A DNA stretch of 24,698 bases from an uncultured Mycoplasmatota bacterium (GCA_946007485.1 CAMGAM010000003.1:1-24698), one strand, 5' to 3'; counted from the first letter of the stretch, positions 6,130-14,903 are shown. Translations and numbers: made by a program. Notes: a model not told the origin generated them from the letters alone.

Positions 6130-7749
6130 GTGGAGAAATTACCTACTAAACAAATATATCTATTATTAATTATCATCGTAGGTATTATTGCCTTATCCGT
6201 ATACTCTACATATGCTATCTTTACCTTTGAAGGAGAAACTTCAAATATTGTCAGCATGTATACGCCAAACTCCTTAACGATATCTGAAGATATCTATGAA
6301 TATAAACAAATAACTGTTGGTAAAAATTCGTATGTAACCACTGATATTGATATTTACAATGCACACGAATATGAAATTTGCTACCGCGTTTGGTATCAAG
6401 TCGTTGATGACAATATTGATTCTTCTCTTGTAAAATTATATCAGATTAATTCCGCTAATGAATTATCATCTGGTGTTATTGCTGGTGTTGGGAGTACTAG
6501 AGTAAGTATTATTATTACCAACGATAATGATCGTGATGTCAAAGTAAACATTGGTCTATCTAGTACAAAAAATGAAGGCACTTGCTCACTTAATATTAAA
6601 GATAACTTATCAATTATCACAGAAACCATCAGTGACTATCAAGAATTAACTAAAGCTATCATGAATAGTCCTACATCAAAAAATCATGAAGCAGGATATT
6701 TAAGATACCAAAATATCAAAACCCCAATTACTTTAGATTCTGATAAAATATATATATCAGACAACTATACTTATCAATTTGAATCATTTACTTTAACAAA
6801 TGAACAAAGTATTGATTTATCTGAACTTGAAAAATATCAAAGTACTGAAGAAAAAAAATATTATACCTGTCTAAATAATGAAAAACAATGCAAGTTTTTA
6901 TATCAAATTAACACAATTACTAAAGAAACTATCAAAGATGAAATAACCAATCAAGACAAAGATATCTATAAACTAACTAATTATGACAAACTAATAGGTT
7001 ATCTAAAAGGAACATCTGGAATTAAGAAGATAACTATTGATAATCAAGACAATTATCTATACTATGGCGACAATCCTAATAACTTTATCTATTATAATTG
7101 CCAAAACAGTCAAGATTTAAATACTTGTGAATTATGGCGTATCATTGGTTTAACTTACGATCAAAAAGAAAATAAATATCTTACCAAGATTATCAAAAAT
7201 GATTCCATTGACAGTTTCACATACAGTGATAACGATTCAAATTTATGGAATGAATCTAATATTTATAAATACTTATCTGATGAATATAAAGTAAATAACT
7301 ATGAATACTTAGAAGAAATAACCTACAAACAAACATCATTAACTGATTTATCATCAAATATTGATAATATTAATTATTTAGAAACATCACATAAATCAAA
7401 ATTTCATATTATCAATTTAACAGATTATTTATATTCATCATCTTGTAGTAATCAAATTATTTCCACTTATGATGAAAATTGCTTAAAAAATAACTGGCTC
7501 AATAATAATGATGGTACATACTGGACAATGACAGCTAAAGTAGTTGAATCAATAACAAATACTGATAATGATAATCTAGAAACAACTCAGGAACCAGTCA
7601 TTAATAAGCAAGTTTATTCAGTAAGTGACACTATTAATTTATCAAATACAAAAGATAGTTTATTAATGAGACCAGTTGCTTATCTAAAATCAAGAATGCT
7701 TTTAGTAGGTGGCGATGGTTCACTAGATAATCCATACATTATAAAATAA
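6130..7749 (+). CDS. Large surface protein, SipW-like N-terminus, DUF6273-like C-terminal region
   Basis: 539 residues from GTG 6130. This start is preferred over ATG 6121 because GGGATGAT then four bases then the start codon repeats the SD arrangement at 19954-19968; ATG 6121 directly abuts AAGGGG. An N-terminal hydrophobic helix (IYLLLIIIVGIIALSVYSTYAIF) is followed by a beta-rich region like the other SipW-class proteins. The second half has YYGDNPNNFIYYNC, CELWRIIGL, a 'DYLYSSSCSNQII' segment, YWTMTAKVV, then MRPVAYLKS and GGDGSLDNPYII at the end. I recall this order (a 'WRIIG' strand, 'WTMS' block, 'RPVxYL', then 'GxGSxxxPY') in surface proteins of uncultured Bacilli, near DUF6273. The function is unknown; it was probably made together with paralogue 2. 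Confidence 0.75.
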   Translation: MEKLPTKQIYLLLIIIVGIIALSVYSTYAIFTFEGETSNIVSMYTPNSLTISEDIYEYKQITVGKNSYVTTDIDIYNAHEYEICYRVWYQVVDDNIDSSLVKLYQINSANELSSGVIAGVGSTRVSIIITNDNDRDVKVNIGLSSTKNEGTCSLNIKDNLSIITETISDYQELTKAIMNSPTSKNHEAGYLRYQNIKTPITLDSDKIYISDNYTYQFESFTLTNEQSIDLSELEKYQSTEEKKYYTCLNNEKQCKFLYQINTITKETIKDEITNQDKDIYKLTNYDKLIGYLKGTSGIKKITIDNQDNYLYYGDNPNNFIYYNCQNSQDLNTCELWRIIGLTYDQKENKYLTKIIKNDSIDSFTYSDNDSNLWNESNIYKYLSDEYKVNNYEYLEEITYKQTSLTDLSSNIDNINYLETSHKSKFHIINLTDYLYSSSCSNQIISTYDENCLKNNWLNNNDGTYWTMTAKVVESITNTDNDNLETTQEPVINKQVYSVSDTINLSNTKDSLLMRPVAYLKSRMLLVGGDGSLDNPYIIK

Positions 7750-7753
7750 AATG

Positions 7754-7777
7754 CTTAGCATAGCGCTAAGTTTTTTT
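7754..7777 (+). terminator. Intrinsic terminator after the surface-protein operon
   Basis: CTTAGC (7754-7759) pairs with GCTAAG (7765-7770) over a 5-base loop, followed by seven T residues (7771-7777). It begins 5 bases after the stop codon. Confidence 0.88.
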
Positions 7778-7825
7778 CTTTTTAAAGAAATTATGTGTTA
7801 TTATATATATAAGGATGTGATATAT

Positions 7826-10387
7826 ATGAAGAAAGTAATTTTAGTAGATGGTAACAATTTAATGTTTCGAAGTTTTTATGCAACTCTTTACTCTGGAAGC
7901 ATGATGACAACCAAAGATGGTTTTCCTACGAATGCTCTATATGGCTTTGTCAACATGATGAACAAAATCATCAACGAAGAAAAACCAGAATATATTATGG
8001 TTGCTTTTGATATTGGAAAAACCTTTCGTCACGAAAAATATGATTATTATAAAGGAAAAAGAGATGAAACTCCAGATGACTTAAAAAAACAATTTCCAGT
8101 TGCTAAAAAAATTCTTACTGCCATGGGAATCAAATATTTTGAAATAGATGGCTACGAAGCAGATGATATTATTGGAACCTTTGCCAAAAAAATCGATGAA
8201 GAGCCAGAATTTATAGGAACAATCATCAGTAGTGATAAAGATTTATTACAATTAATTTCTGAAGATGTCGATGTAAAATTGTTAAAACAAAAAGATTATA
8301 TTCGTATGAACAAAGAGGTTTTCTTTAATACCTATGGATTAGAACCAATAAAAATGATTGATCTCAAATCATTAATGGGAGATCAATCCGATAACATTCC
8401 TGGAGTAAAAGGAATCGGTGAAAAGACAGCTATCAAATTACTCCAACAATATAAATCATTAGATGGTGTCTATGAGAATATCGACAATATAAAAGGAGCT
8501 AACCATGATAAATTAGTAAGTGATAAAGATAATGCCTATATGTCGTACGATATTGCCACTATCTATCGTGAAGTTCCTATTGATACTAATTTAGAAAATA
8601 TTAAATATCAAAAAGAAGAAACTGAAGAACTAATAAATCTTTTTCATGATTTAGATTTCCATTCATTTTTGAAAAAATCTCCTCAAAAAGATAATAGTGA
8701 AAAATTAAATTATCAACAAATCAAAGATGTATCTGAAATAAAATTAACAACTGATGTTTCTATAAATCTTGACTTAGATAATGAAAACTATCATCATGCT
8801 AACATCATTGGACTAAGTATCTACAATGATAACTTAGCAATTTATATCAAAGGTGAAGATTTAACAAATACTGACTTCTTAAAAGGAATAAATATCTATA
8901 CCTATAATTACAAAAAATTATATTCCATCTTTAAAAGAAAAAAACTATATATTCCAAATTGTACTTTTGATACGATGTTAGCAGCATACTTATTAAACTA
9001 TACCGTCAAAGATGATATTGCCTACCTAGCTAATACACTTAATTATAACCTTCACATAACTGATAAAAAGGAAATTCTTAGCGAAGAAGAAATTAGGCAA
9101 AGAAGTTTAAATAAAGCTAAATTTATTCATGAAACATACACTACACTAAAAGATGATTTAATCAAAAATGATCAGTTATCACTATTTGAAAATATTGAAC
9201 TGCCACTATCAATAGTTCTTGCTAAAATGGAACTAAATGGCATCTCAGTCGATACTTCTATTCTTGAAGAAATGAAAGAAGAAATTAAAATAAAGATTGA
9301 ACTAATTAGCAAAGATATTTATAACTATGCCGGACATGAATTTAACATCTCATCACCAAAACAATTAGGAGAAGTTCTTTTTGAAGAATTAAAATTACCA
9401 CATGCCAAAAAAAATAAAACAGGCTATGTCACAGATGCTAACGTTTTAGGAAAATTAATTGAATATCCAATTGTAAGATTAATTCTTGAGTATCGTCTAC
9501 TAAATAAATTATATACAACTTATCTTGAGGGAATCCTCGCTACTGTATCTGAGGATGGAAAAATTCACACCATCTACACCCAAGCCTTAACTAGAACAGG
9601 AAGATTATCATCAATTGAACCAAATCTTCAAAATATTCCCATCAGAAATGAATTTGGTCGTCTAATTAGAAAAGCCTTTATTCCAGAAAAAGATTCTCTC
9701 ATCATGTCATCCGACTATTCCCAAATTGAATTAAGAATCTTTGCTCATTTATCAAATGTTAAAGAACTTCTTGACGCCTTCAACAATCACTTAGACATCC
9801 ACACTAAAACGGCCATGGATATCTTTAAAGTCCCAGATTATGCAGTTACTAAAGATATGCGTCGTCAAGCAAAAGCTGTTAACTTTGGCATTCTCTATGG
9901 AATAAGCCCATATGGTTTAGCGGAAGATTTAGGCATCTCTCCAAAAGAAGCCAAACAATTTATAGAAACCTATTTCAAAACTTATCCGGGAATTAAAGAT
10001 TATATGAATAAAGAAATTGAAGAAGCTCATAAAAACGGTTTTGTAAAAACCATCATGAATCGAACAAGAACTATTGAAGAGTTAACAAGCACCAACTATA
10101 TGCAAAGAAGCATGGGTGAACGTATGGCGTTAAATACCCCAATTCAAGGTAGTAGTGCTGATATCTTAAAAAAAGCCATGGTTGAAATTGACGACGAGTT
10201 TACCAAACTAAATCTAAAAAGCACTATGCTCCTTCAAGTTCATGATGAACTCATATTCAATGTTTTAAATGATGAAAAAGATATCGTTCAAAAAACTGTC
10301 AAGGATATCATGGAAAATACCATAAAACTAAATGTCCCTCTTGAAGTCGATATTGAATTTGGAAACAATTGGTATGACGCTAAATAA
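7826..10387 (+). CDS. polA: DNA polymerase I
   Basis: 853 residues. The start is ATG 7826, with SD AAGGATGTGAT just upstream; the frame is open 25 codons further back but without an SD. The 5' nuclease occupies about residues 1-290 (VDGNNLMFRSFY, FRHEKYDYYKGKR, YEADDIIGT, SSDKDLLQL, GVKGIGEKTAIKLL helix-hairpin). The central 3'-5' exonuclease-like fold has lost the acidic residues (INLDLDNENY in place of the D-x-E strand, NYKK in place of the next Asp), so it is probably inactive, as in Bacillus Pol I. Polymerase motifs are intact: A DYSQIELR (about 631), B RRQAKAVNFGILYG (about 679), C QVHDELIF (about 803). It processes Okazaki fragments and fills repair gaps. mutM follows after 33 bases. 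Confidence 0.98.
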   Translation: MKKVILVDGNNLMFRSFYATLYSGSMMTTKDGFPTNALYGFVNMMNKIINEEKPEYIMVAFDIGKTFRHEKYDYYKGKRDETPDDLKKQFPVAKKILTAMGIKYFEIDGYEADDIIGTFAKKIDEEPEFIGTIISSDKDLLQLISEDVDVKLLKQKDYIRMNKEVFFNTYGLEPIKMIDLKSLMGDQSDNIPGVKGIGEKTAIKLLQQYKSLDGVYENIDNIKGANHDKLVSDKDNAYMSYDIATIYREVPIDTNLENIKYQKEETEELINLFHDLDFHSFLKKSPQKDNSEKLNYQQIKDVSEIKLTTDVSINLDLDNENYHHANIIGLSIYNDNLAIYIKGEDLTNTDFLKGINIYTYNYKKLYSIFKRKKLYIPNCTFDTMLAAYLLNYTVKDDIAYLANTLNYNLHITDKKEILSEEEIRQRSLNKAKFIHETYTTLKDDLIKNDQLSLFENIELPLSIVLAKMELNGISVDTSILEEMKEEIKIKIELISKDIYNYAGHEFNISSPKQLGEVLFEELKLPHAKKNKTGYVTDANVLGKLIEYPIVRLILEYRLLNKLYTTYLEGILATVSEDGKIHTIYTQALTRTGRLSSIEPNLQNIPIRNEFGRLIRKAFIPEKDSLIMSSDYSQIELRIFAHLSNVKELLDAFNNHLDIHTKTAMDIFKVPDYAVTKDMRRQAKAVNFGILYGISPYGLAEDLGISPKEAKQFIETYFKTYPGIKDYMNKEIEEAHKNGFVKTIMNRTRTIEELTSTNYMQRSMGERMALNTPIQGSSADILKKAMVEIDDEFTKLNLKSTMLLQVHDELIFNVLNDEKDIVQKTVKDIMENTIKLNVPLEVDIEFGNNWYDAK

Positions 10388-10420
10388 AGACATGACAAAT
10401 TAAAAGAAAGAAGTGATTAT

Positions 10421-11236
10421 ATGCCAGAATTACCAGAAGTAGAAACCGTTAAAAATGGTCTAATAAAAAAAGTAAAAGGAAGAAAAATTATTGGATGCCA
10501 GGTATTATACAAAGGTATCATTGCTTATCCGGAAACTGAAAAATTTATAGAACGCATTACAAATCAGACAATTAAAGATATTAAAAGACGTGGAAAATTT
10601 ATTATTTTTGAATTAGATGACTATAATCTTATCTCTCATCTCAGAATGGAAGGAAAATACTTTATAAAATCTCCATTTGATGAAGTATCAAAACATGATC
10701 ATGTTATCTTTTCACTAGATAATAACCAAGAATTAAGATATAATGATACTAGAAAATTTGGGAAAATGCATCTAGTAAAAAAAGATGAATTAGATAAAAC
10801 CCCAATTTCCAAACTTGGACTAGAACCTTGGGACAAAGCACTAACTACTGATTATCTTAAACAAAAATTAAATAAGAAAAAAGCTATTAAAACGCTCTTA
10901 CTAGATCAAACTATTATCAGTGGTATTGGAAACATTTATGCCGATGAAATCTTATTTTTATCAAAAATAAATCCAGAAGAGAGTGGTGCAAACCTTACAA
11001 CGAAAAATCTTGAAGATATAATTAAATATACTCAAGAAGTATTAGAAAAAGCTATCTCACTTGGTGGCACAACCATTCACACTTATACCGCTGTAGATGG
11101 AATAACAGGAAGATTTCAACAAGAATTGTTAGTTCACGGCAAAACTAATCTTCCATGTCCAAATTGCCATAAACCAATTAAAAAAATCGTAGTAAATACC
11201 AGAGGAACATACTACTGTCCAAATTGCCAAAAATAA
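10421..11236 (+). CDS. mutM: Formamidopyrimidine-DNA glycosylase
   Basis: 271 residues. It begins MPELPEVE, giving the catalytic N-terminal Pro (P2 after Met removal) and Glu3. IKRRGKF carries the conserved Lys near residue 59. DQTIISGIGNIYADEILF is the helix-two-turn-helix region. The C-terminal zinc finger CPNCHK...RGTYYCPNCQ is complete. The enzyme removes oxidised purines such as 8-oxoguanine and cleaves the AP site. Length is normal. It follows polA by 33 bases, with an SD AAAGAAAG of modest quality, so co-transcription with polA is likely; this pairing is common in Bacilli. Confidence 0.98.
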   Translation: MPELPEVETVKNGLIKKVKGRKIIGCQVLYKGIIAYPETEKFIERITNQTIKDIKRRGKFIIFELDDYNLISHLRMEGKYFIKSPFDEVSKHDHVIFSLDNNQELRYNDTRKFGKMHLVKKDELDKTPISKLGLEPWDKALTTDYLKQKLNKKKAIKTLLLDQTIISGIGNIYADEILFLSKINPEESGANLTTKNLEDIIKYTQEVLEKAISLGGTTIHTYTAVDGITGRFQQELLVHGKTNLPCPNCHKPIKKIVVNTRGTYYCPNCQK

Positions 11237-11247
11237 AGCCTATAAAA

Positions 11248-11296
11248 CGATTATCAAAGCATACTTAAAATTTATGCTAGATAGTCGCTTTATCTT
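11248..11296 (+). terminator. Terminator-like hairpin after mutM
   Basis: CGATTATC (11248-11255) pairs with GATAGTCG (11280-11287, one G-T pair) and AGCATA (11258-11263) pairs with TATGCT (11273-11278), with small bulges between. The downstream CTTTATCTTTATT is a broken T-run. It lies 11 bases after the mutM stop. Confidence 0.6.
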
Positions 11297-11299
11297 TAT

Positions 11300-11648
11300 T
11301 AATACATAAAATTTAATAATTTCATTTAAAACAGTTTGTTAAATAATATTATTTTTAAAAATAAAAAGGAAAATATCATCCAGATAATTAAATATAAAAA
11401 TATAATATATATAATTAAAAAATACAAAATTTACCATGTTATACTTTACACATTAAAAATTTTAATTGTAAAATTTAACTAAAAAAAAGAAAAATGTCAA
11501 TGTTTATACGAATAATAATAGTGAAGGAAGTAAAACAAGATAAATGTTTATACACTATTTTAAACATAACTAGAACAAAATTTTAAAAATCTAAATATAA
11601 ATTATATTAATTACCACTAGAAAATTCAAATTTTATCATTTGTTCTCC
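11300..11648. other. Intergenic gap with no supported gene
   Basis: About 350 bases of extreme A/T content between mutM and scpA. I see no ORF of convincing length, no RNA fold and no known element. AATGTTTATAC occurs twice (near 11500 and 11544). On the minus strand AAAGGAG precedes an ATG at about 11636, but that frame stops after 10 codons (MIKFEFSSGN). This may be the decayed start of a lost gene. Confidence 0.5.
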
Positions 11649-11677
11649 TTTACTAAAACAATTAAATTTATTATAAT
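11649..11677 (+). promoter_or_regulatory. Probable promoter for the scpA-scpB-pdp operon
   Basis: TTTACT (11649-11654), 17 bases, then TATAAT (11672-11677). The -10 is perfect and the -35 matches 4 of 6. It is 17 bases from the scpA ATG, so the leader would be about 10 bases. Confidence 0.55.
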
Positions 11678-11694
11678 TGATATAGGTGTTAATT

Positions 11695-12420
11695 ATGGAT
11701 TATAGTGTAAAAATAGATGAATTTGAGGGCCCGCTTGATTTGCTCCTTCATTTGATAAAACAATCTAATATTAATATTCAAGATATTGAAATTAATGAGA
11801 TAACCAAACAATATTTAGATTATCTAAATAAAATGGAAGAATTAAATATAAATGTAGCAGCTTCTTATATTGTCATGGCAGCCGAACTTATGGAAATAAA
11901 ATCTAAATCATTACTTCCTATCCAAGAAGAAAATAATGAAGAAGATGAAGAAGTTGTCTCAAAAGAAAATTTAATTAATAGATTAATCGAATATCAAAAA
12001 TATAAAGATATGATATCAAAATTTAAAGAACTAGAATCAGATAGGAGAAATATCTATGTCAAATCACCAGAAAAAGTATCCAATTATATCGATAACAAAA
12101 TAGTAAATGATAATGATACTACGGTGGATGACTTAGTTAATGCTTTCAAAAATTTTCTTGATCGAATTGATAAAGAAAAGCCAATAACTACTAAAATAAC
12201 GAATAAGGAATATAGTGTTAAAGCAAGAAAACAAAATATCAAGAAAATTCTCAAAGAAAAACCTAAGGTTTTATTTACTGAATTATTTACTAAAAATAAT
12301 AAACCATTTATTGTAGTTACATTTCTATCGATTTTAGAGATGACTAAAGAAAATGAAATTATATTAAGGCAGGATACCAATTTTAAAGATATAACTATTG
12401 AATTGAAGGTGAAATCATGA
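11695..12420 (+). CDS. scpA: Segregation and condensation protein A
   Basis: 241 residues. The diagnostic N-terminus VKIDEFEGPLDLLLHLIKQSNINIQDI is present, followed by ITKQYLDYL and ASYIVMAAELMEIKSKSLLP, the ScpA segment that contacts Smc. An acidic linker (EENNEEDEEVV) precedes the middle helices. The C-terminal winged-helix region ends FVVTFLSILEM...I.LRQD. ScpA is the kleisin that joins Smc heads with ScpB for chromosome compaction. ATG 11695 follows AGGTGTTAATT; an in-frame GTG at 11686 lies inside that SD and is rejected. The stop overlaps the scpB start (ATGA), so translation is coupled. Confidence 0.96.
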   Translation: MDYSVKIDEFEGPLDLLLHLIKQSNINIQDIEINEITKQYLDYLNKMEELNINVAASYIVMAAELMEIKSKSLLPIQEENNEEDEEVVSKENLINRLIEYQKYKDMISKFKELESDRRNIYVKSPEKVSNYIDNKIVNDNDTTVDDLVNAFKNFLDRIDKEKPITTKITNKEYSVKARKQNIKKILKEKPKVLFTELFTKNNKPFIVVTFLSILEMTKENEIILRQDTNFKDITIELKVKS

Positions 12421-12974
12421 AAGGAATAATTGAAGGACTACTATATGTCCAAGGAGACCAAGGTCTAACTATTAAAGAAGTATCAGATATTTTAGAAATA
12501 TCCGAAGACGATGCAAAACAATTAATCCTTTCATTGAAACAAGATTATATAGATGAAGATAGAGGATTAAGAATAAATTATTTAGGAAATTCATTTAAAT
12601 TGACAACCAAGGAAGAACATAAAGAATATTTTAAAAAGTTATTGGAAAATCCCCAAAATAATACTTTATCAAACCAAGCATTAGAAACTCTAGCAATTAT
12701 CGCTTACAATGAACCATTAACTAGAATTGATGTCGATGAAATACGTGGAGTTGATTCAGTATATGTAATGCGTAGACTACTGGCTAAAGGCCTAATCAAA
12801 GAATGTGGACGAAGTGATAAACCAGGCCATCCCATTCTCTATAAAACAACCGATGAATTTTTAGATTATTTTGGATTAGCCAGTAAAGAAGAATTGCCAA
12901 AAATAGAAGTATTGGAAAGTATTGAAAGTGAAGACAAAGACTTATTTAAATCTACATATAAAGATGAAGTATAA
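12417..12974 (+). CDS. scpB: Segregation and condensation protein B
   Basis: 185 residues, normal for the family. The start KGIIEGLLYVQGDQGLTIKEVSDIL is the first winged helix. The second holds LSNQALETLAIIAYNEPLTRIDVDEIRGVDS, the strongest ScpB signature, followed by LLAKGLIKECGRSDKPGHPILYKTT and FLDYFGL. A short acidic tail follows. ScpB dimers bind the ScpA linker in the Smc complex. It overlaps scpA by 4 bases, with the SD inside the scpA end (GAAGGTGA). Confidence 0.97.
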   Translation: MKGIIEGLLYVQGDQGLTIKEVSDILEISEDDAKQLILSLKQDYIDEDRGLRINYLGNSFKLTTKEEHKEYFKKLLENPQNNTLSNQALETLAIIAYNEPLTRIDVDEIRGVDSVYVMRRLLAKGLIKECGRSDKPGHPILYKTTDEFLDYFGLASKEELPKIEVLESIESEDKDLFKSTYKDEV

Positions 12975-13007
12975 AAAAAATATAAGAGTAAAAAGGAATG
13001 AAACTAT

Positions 13008-14282
13008 ATGAATATTATTGATATTATTAATAAAAAAAGATTAAAACAATCATTAACTGATGAAGAAATAAAATATGTTATTGAAAATTATCTTTCATCA
13101 ACCATCAAAGATTATCAAATGTCATCATTATTAATGGCTATTCTTCTAAATGGTATGACTGATAATGAAATCTTTTCTATGACTAAATATATGGCCTCAT
13201 CAGGAGAAATTTTAGATTTATCACCACTAGGTGATAATGTCGTAGACAAGCATTCGACTGGTGGAGTAGGTGATAAAACAACTTTGATAGTTGCCCCTAT
13301 CGTCGCATCTTGTGGAGTTAAAGTAGCCAAAATGAGTGGCAGAGGTCTAGGACATACTGGCGGAACTATTGATAAACTAGAATCAATTCCTAGTTTTAAT
13401 GTCAATTTAACTAAAGATGAATTTATTAATCAGATAAATGATATAAATGTTGCTATAACCTGCCAGACAGAAAATATTGCTCTCGCTGATAAAAAAATAT
13501 ATGCCTTAAGAGATGTAACTGGTACAGTTGAATCAATTCCTTTAATAGCATCATCTATCATGAGCAAAAAAATTGCCCTAGGAGCTAAAAAATTAGTACT
13601 AGATGTCAAAGTAGGAAAAGGAGCACTAATTAAAAATTTAGATGATGCTAGACAATTAGCTAAAATAATGATTGAAATAGGTAAAAAAAATGATATTGAA
13701 GTAATATGCATTCTTACTAATATGAATGTTCCTCTAGGTAATAATATTGGAAATTCTCTTGAAGTAGCAGAAGCTATTGATATTCTAAAAAATCATAAAA
13801 AAGGTCATCTTACCAATTTATGTATTGAATTATCCTCACATATGGTAGCACTTGGATTAAAAATTGACTATGACGAAGCCAAAAAATTAGTTTTAGAGAA
13901 CCTAGAAAATGGAAGTTCATATAATAAATTTTTAGAATTAATCAAATATCAACATGGCGATATTTCAAAATTACCAACTTCTACTCACAAATACAAAATC
14001 AAAACCAATTCAGAAGGATATATTAACGACATTGATGCATATAAATTGGGAATATTATCCATGCATTTAGGAGCCGGAAGAGTTAATAAAGAAGATCAAA
14101 TTGATTATAGTGCCGGTATTGTTTTAAATAAAAATATTAATGATTATCTTGAAGTAGGAGATACCATCATGACCATATATACAAATAAAAAAATTGAAGA
14201 TCTTAATATTGATAATACTATTTTTAAAATCTCTTCTCAAAAAACCAAAAAAGAAAAATTAATCTTAGAAATATTAAAATAA
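13008..14282 (+). CDS. pdp: Pyrimidine-nucleoside phosphorylase
   Basis: 424 residues. KHSTGGVGDKTTLIVAPIVAS and KMSGRGLGHTGGTIDKLESIP are the phosphate- and nucleoside-binding signatures of the thymidine/pyrimidine-nucleoside phosphorylase family. LRDVTGTVESIPLIASSIMSKK and LVLDVKVGKGA follow as expected. It splits uridine, thymidine or deoxyuridine with phosphate to free base and pentose-1-phosphate. Bacilli usually have the broad-specificity Pdp rather than DeoA; choosing between them needs alignment. The C-terminal biotinyl-like domain ends at a typical position. The gene follows scpB by 33 bases with SD AAAAGGAATG and is likely in the same transcript, though unrelated in function. Confidence 0.95.
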   Translation: MNIIDIINKKRLKQSLTDEEIKYVIENYLSSTIKDYQMSSLLMAILLNGMTDNEIFSMTKYMASSGEILDLSPLGDNVVDKHSTGGVGDKTTLIVAPIVASCGVKVAKMSGRGLGHTGGTIDKLESIPSFNVNLTKDEFINQINDINVAITCQTENIALADKKIYALRDVTGTVESIPLIASSIMSKKIALGAKKLVLDVKVGKGALIKNLDDARQLAKIMIEIGKKNDIEVICILTNMNVPLGNNIGNSLEVAEAIDILKNHKKGHLTNLCIELSSHMVALGLKIDYDEAKKLVLENLENGSSYNKFLELIKYQHGDISKLPTSTHKYKIKTNSEGYINDIDAYKLGILSMHLGAGRVNKEDQIDYSAGIVLNKNINDYLEVGDTIMTIYTNKKIEDLNIDNTIFKISSQKTKKEKLILEILK

Positions 14283-14356
14283 AAATATAGATAATAAAAT
14301 ATAGAACCTAGATATGTTAAAATTATGTAAAATTTCACCATATACTTATATATTTA

Positions 14357-14365
14357 TGGTACAAT
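14357..14365 (+). promoter_or_regulatory. Extended -10 promoter for polC
   Basis: TG at 14357-14358, one base, then TACAAT at 14360-14365, an extended -10. The nearest -35-like sequence, TTCACC (14334-14339), is 20 bases away, too far to help. It lies 16-26 bases before the possible polC starts. Confidence 0.5.
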
Positions 14366-14381
14366 AAAAAAAAGAAAGTTG

Positions 14382-14903
14382 ATGAGTAGTATGATGCAAG
14401 AAAAATTAAAAAAATTATTTAATGAAATTGGCATTGAAGAAGAATTATTTTCATATTTTAATAATGCTGAAGTTGAAAAAATAGTTGTTTATGATCAAAA
14501 TAAAGAACTAGATTTTATTATCGATACCGATCAAGTATTACCGATTGAAGTGTATAACAATATACTATATAAATTAGTGTCATATTTTAATTCTATTGAA
14601 TCCATTAAATTAATCATAAGACCAAAAAATATTGACAATAATTTACTTGAATCATATTACTTAAATGTCTTAAAAAATATTTGTTTAGATAGAGCAAAAT
14701 ATAATATCTTTCTAGATAGAAAAATTGATATCTTAGGAAATAATATTAACATAAAAACCTATAATAAAGTTGAATGTACCAATATGTTTAGTTTAAAGCA
14801 AGAATTAATAGATAAACTAAATGCTTTTGGATTTGATGTTAACATAAATATTGATTTGGTTTTAGATGGAGATCTTGAATTAAAGAATAAGATTAAATCA
14901 TAG
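14382..14903 (+). CDS. polC: PolC N-terminal domain, ends at in-frame TAG
   Basis: 173 residues if ATG 14382 is used. TTG 14379 and ATG 14391 or 14394 are alternatives, and no strong SD decides among them. The sequence (KLKKLFNEIGIEEELFSYFNNAEVEKIVVYDQNKELDFII, then LPIEVYNNILYKLVSYF, and ending NINIDLVLDGDL) has the layout of the PolC N-terminal domains. In Bacillus these precede the OB fold in the same chain. The TAG at 14901-14903 lies in a Lys/Asn/Thr-rich linker. The same frame continues open for 1,373 codons into the rest of PolC. Seen: one stop and no frameshift. Inferred: either sequence error, recent mutation, or read-through. Confidence 0.8.
   Translation: MSSMMQEKLKKLFNEIGIEEELFSYFNNAEVEKIVVYDQNKELDFIIDTDQVLPIEVYNNILYKLVSYFNSIESIKLIIRPKNIDNNLLESYYLNVLKNICLDRAKYNIFLDRKIDILGNNINIKTYNKVECTNMFSLKQELIDKLNAFGFDVNINIDLVLDGDLELKNKIKS
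14901..14903 (+). other. polC: In-frame amber (TAG) codon inside polC
   Basis: Codon 174 counted from ATG 14382. The context is TCA TAG AAA GAA. Both flanks encode parts of one PolC chain in the same frame, so nothing but this codon splits the gene. Between it and ATG 15138 there is no in-frame ATG, GTG, TTG or CTG, so efficient restart near the domain boundary is not possible. CAG (Gln), AAG (Lys) or GAG (Glu) would each become TAG by one base change, and all would suit this linker. Confidence 0.9.

Noticed and set aside
11496..11590. Small plus-strand ORF MSMFIRIIIVKEV... of 30 codons
   Set aside because: No SD, no recognisable feature, A/T-rich gap; likely chance.
13115..13711. Minus-strand ORFs opposite pdp, and others opposite aspS, scpA and polC
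   Set aside because: They lie wholly within strongly conserved genes in the other strand, lack SD sites and show no recognisable protein features.
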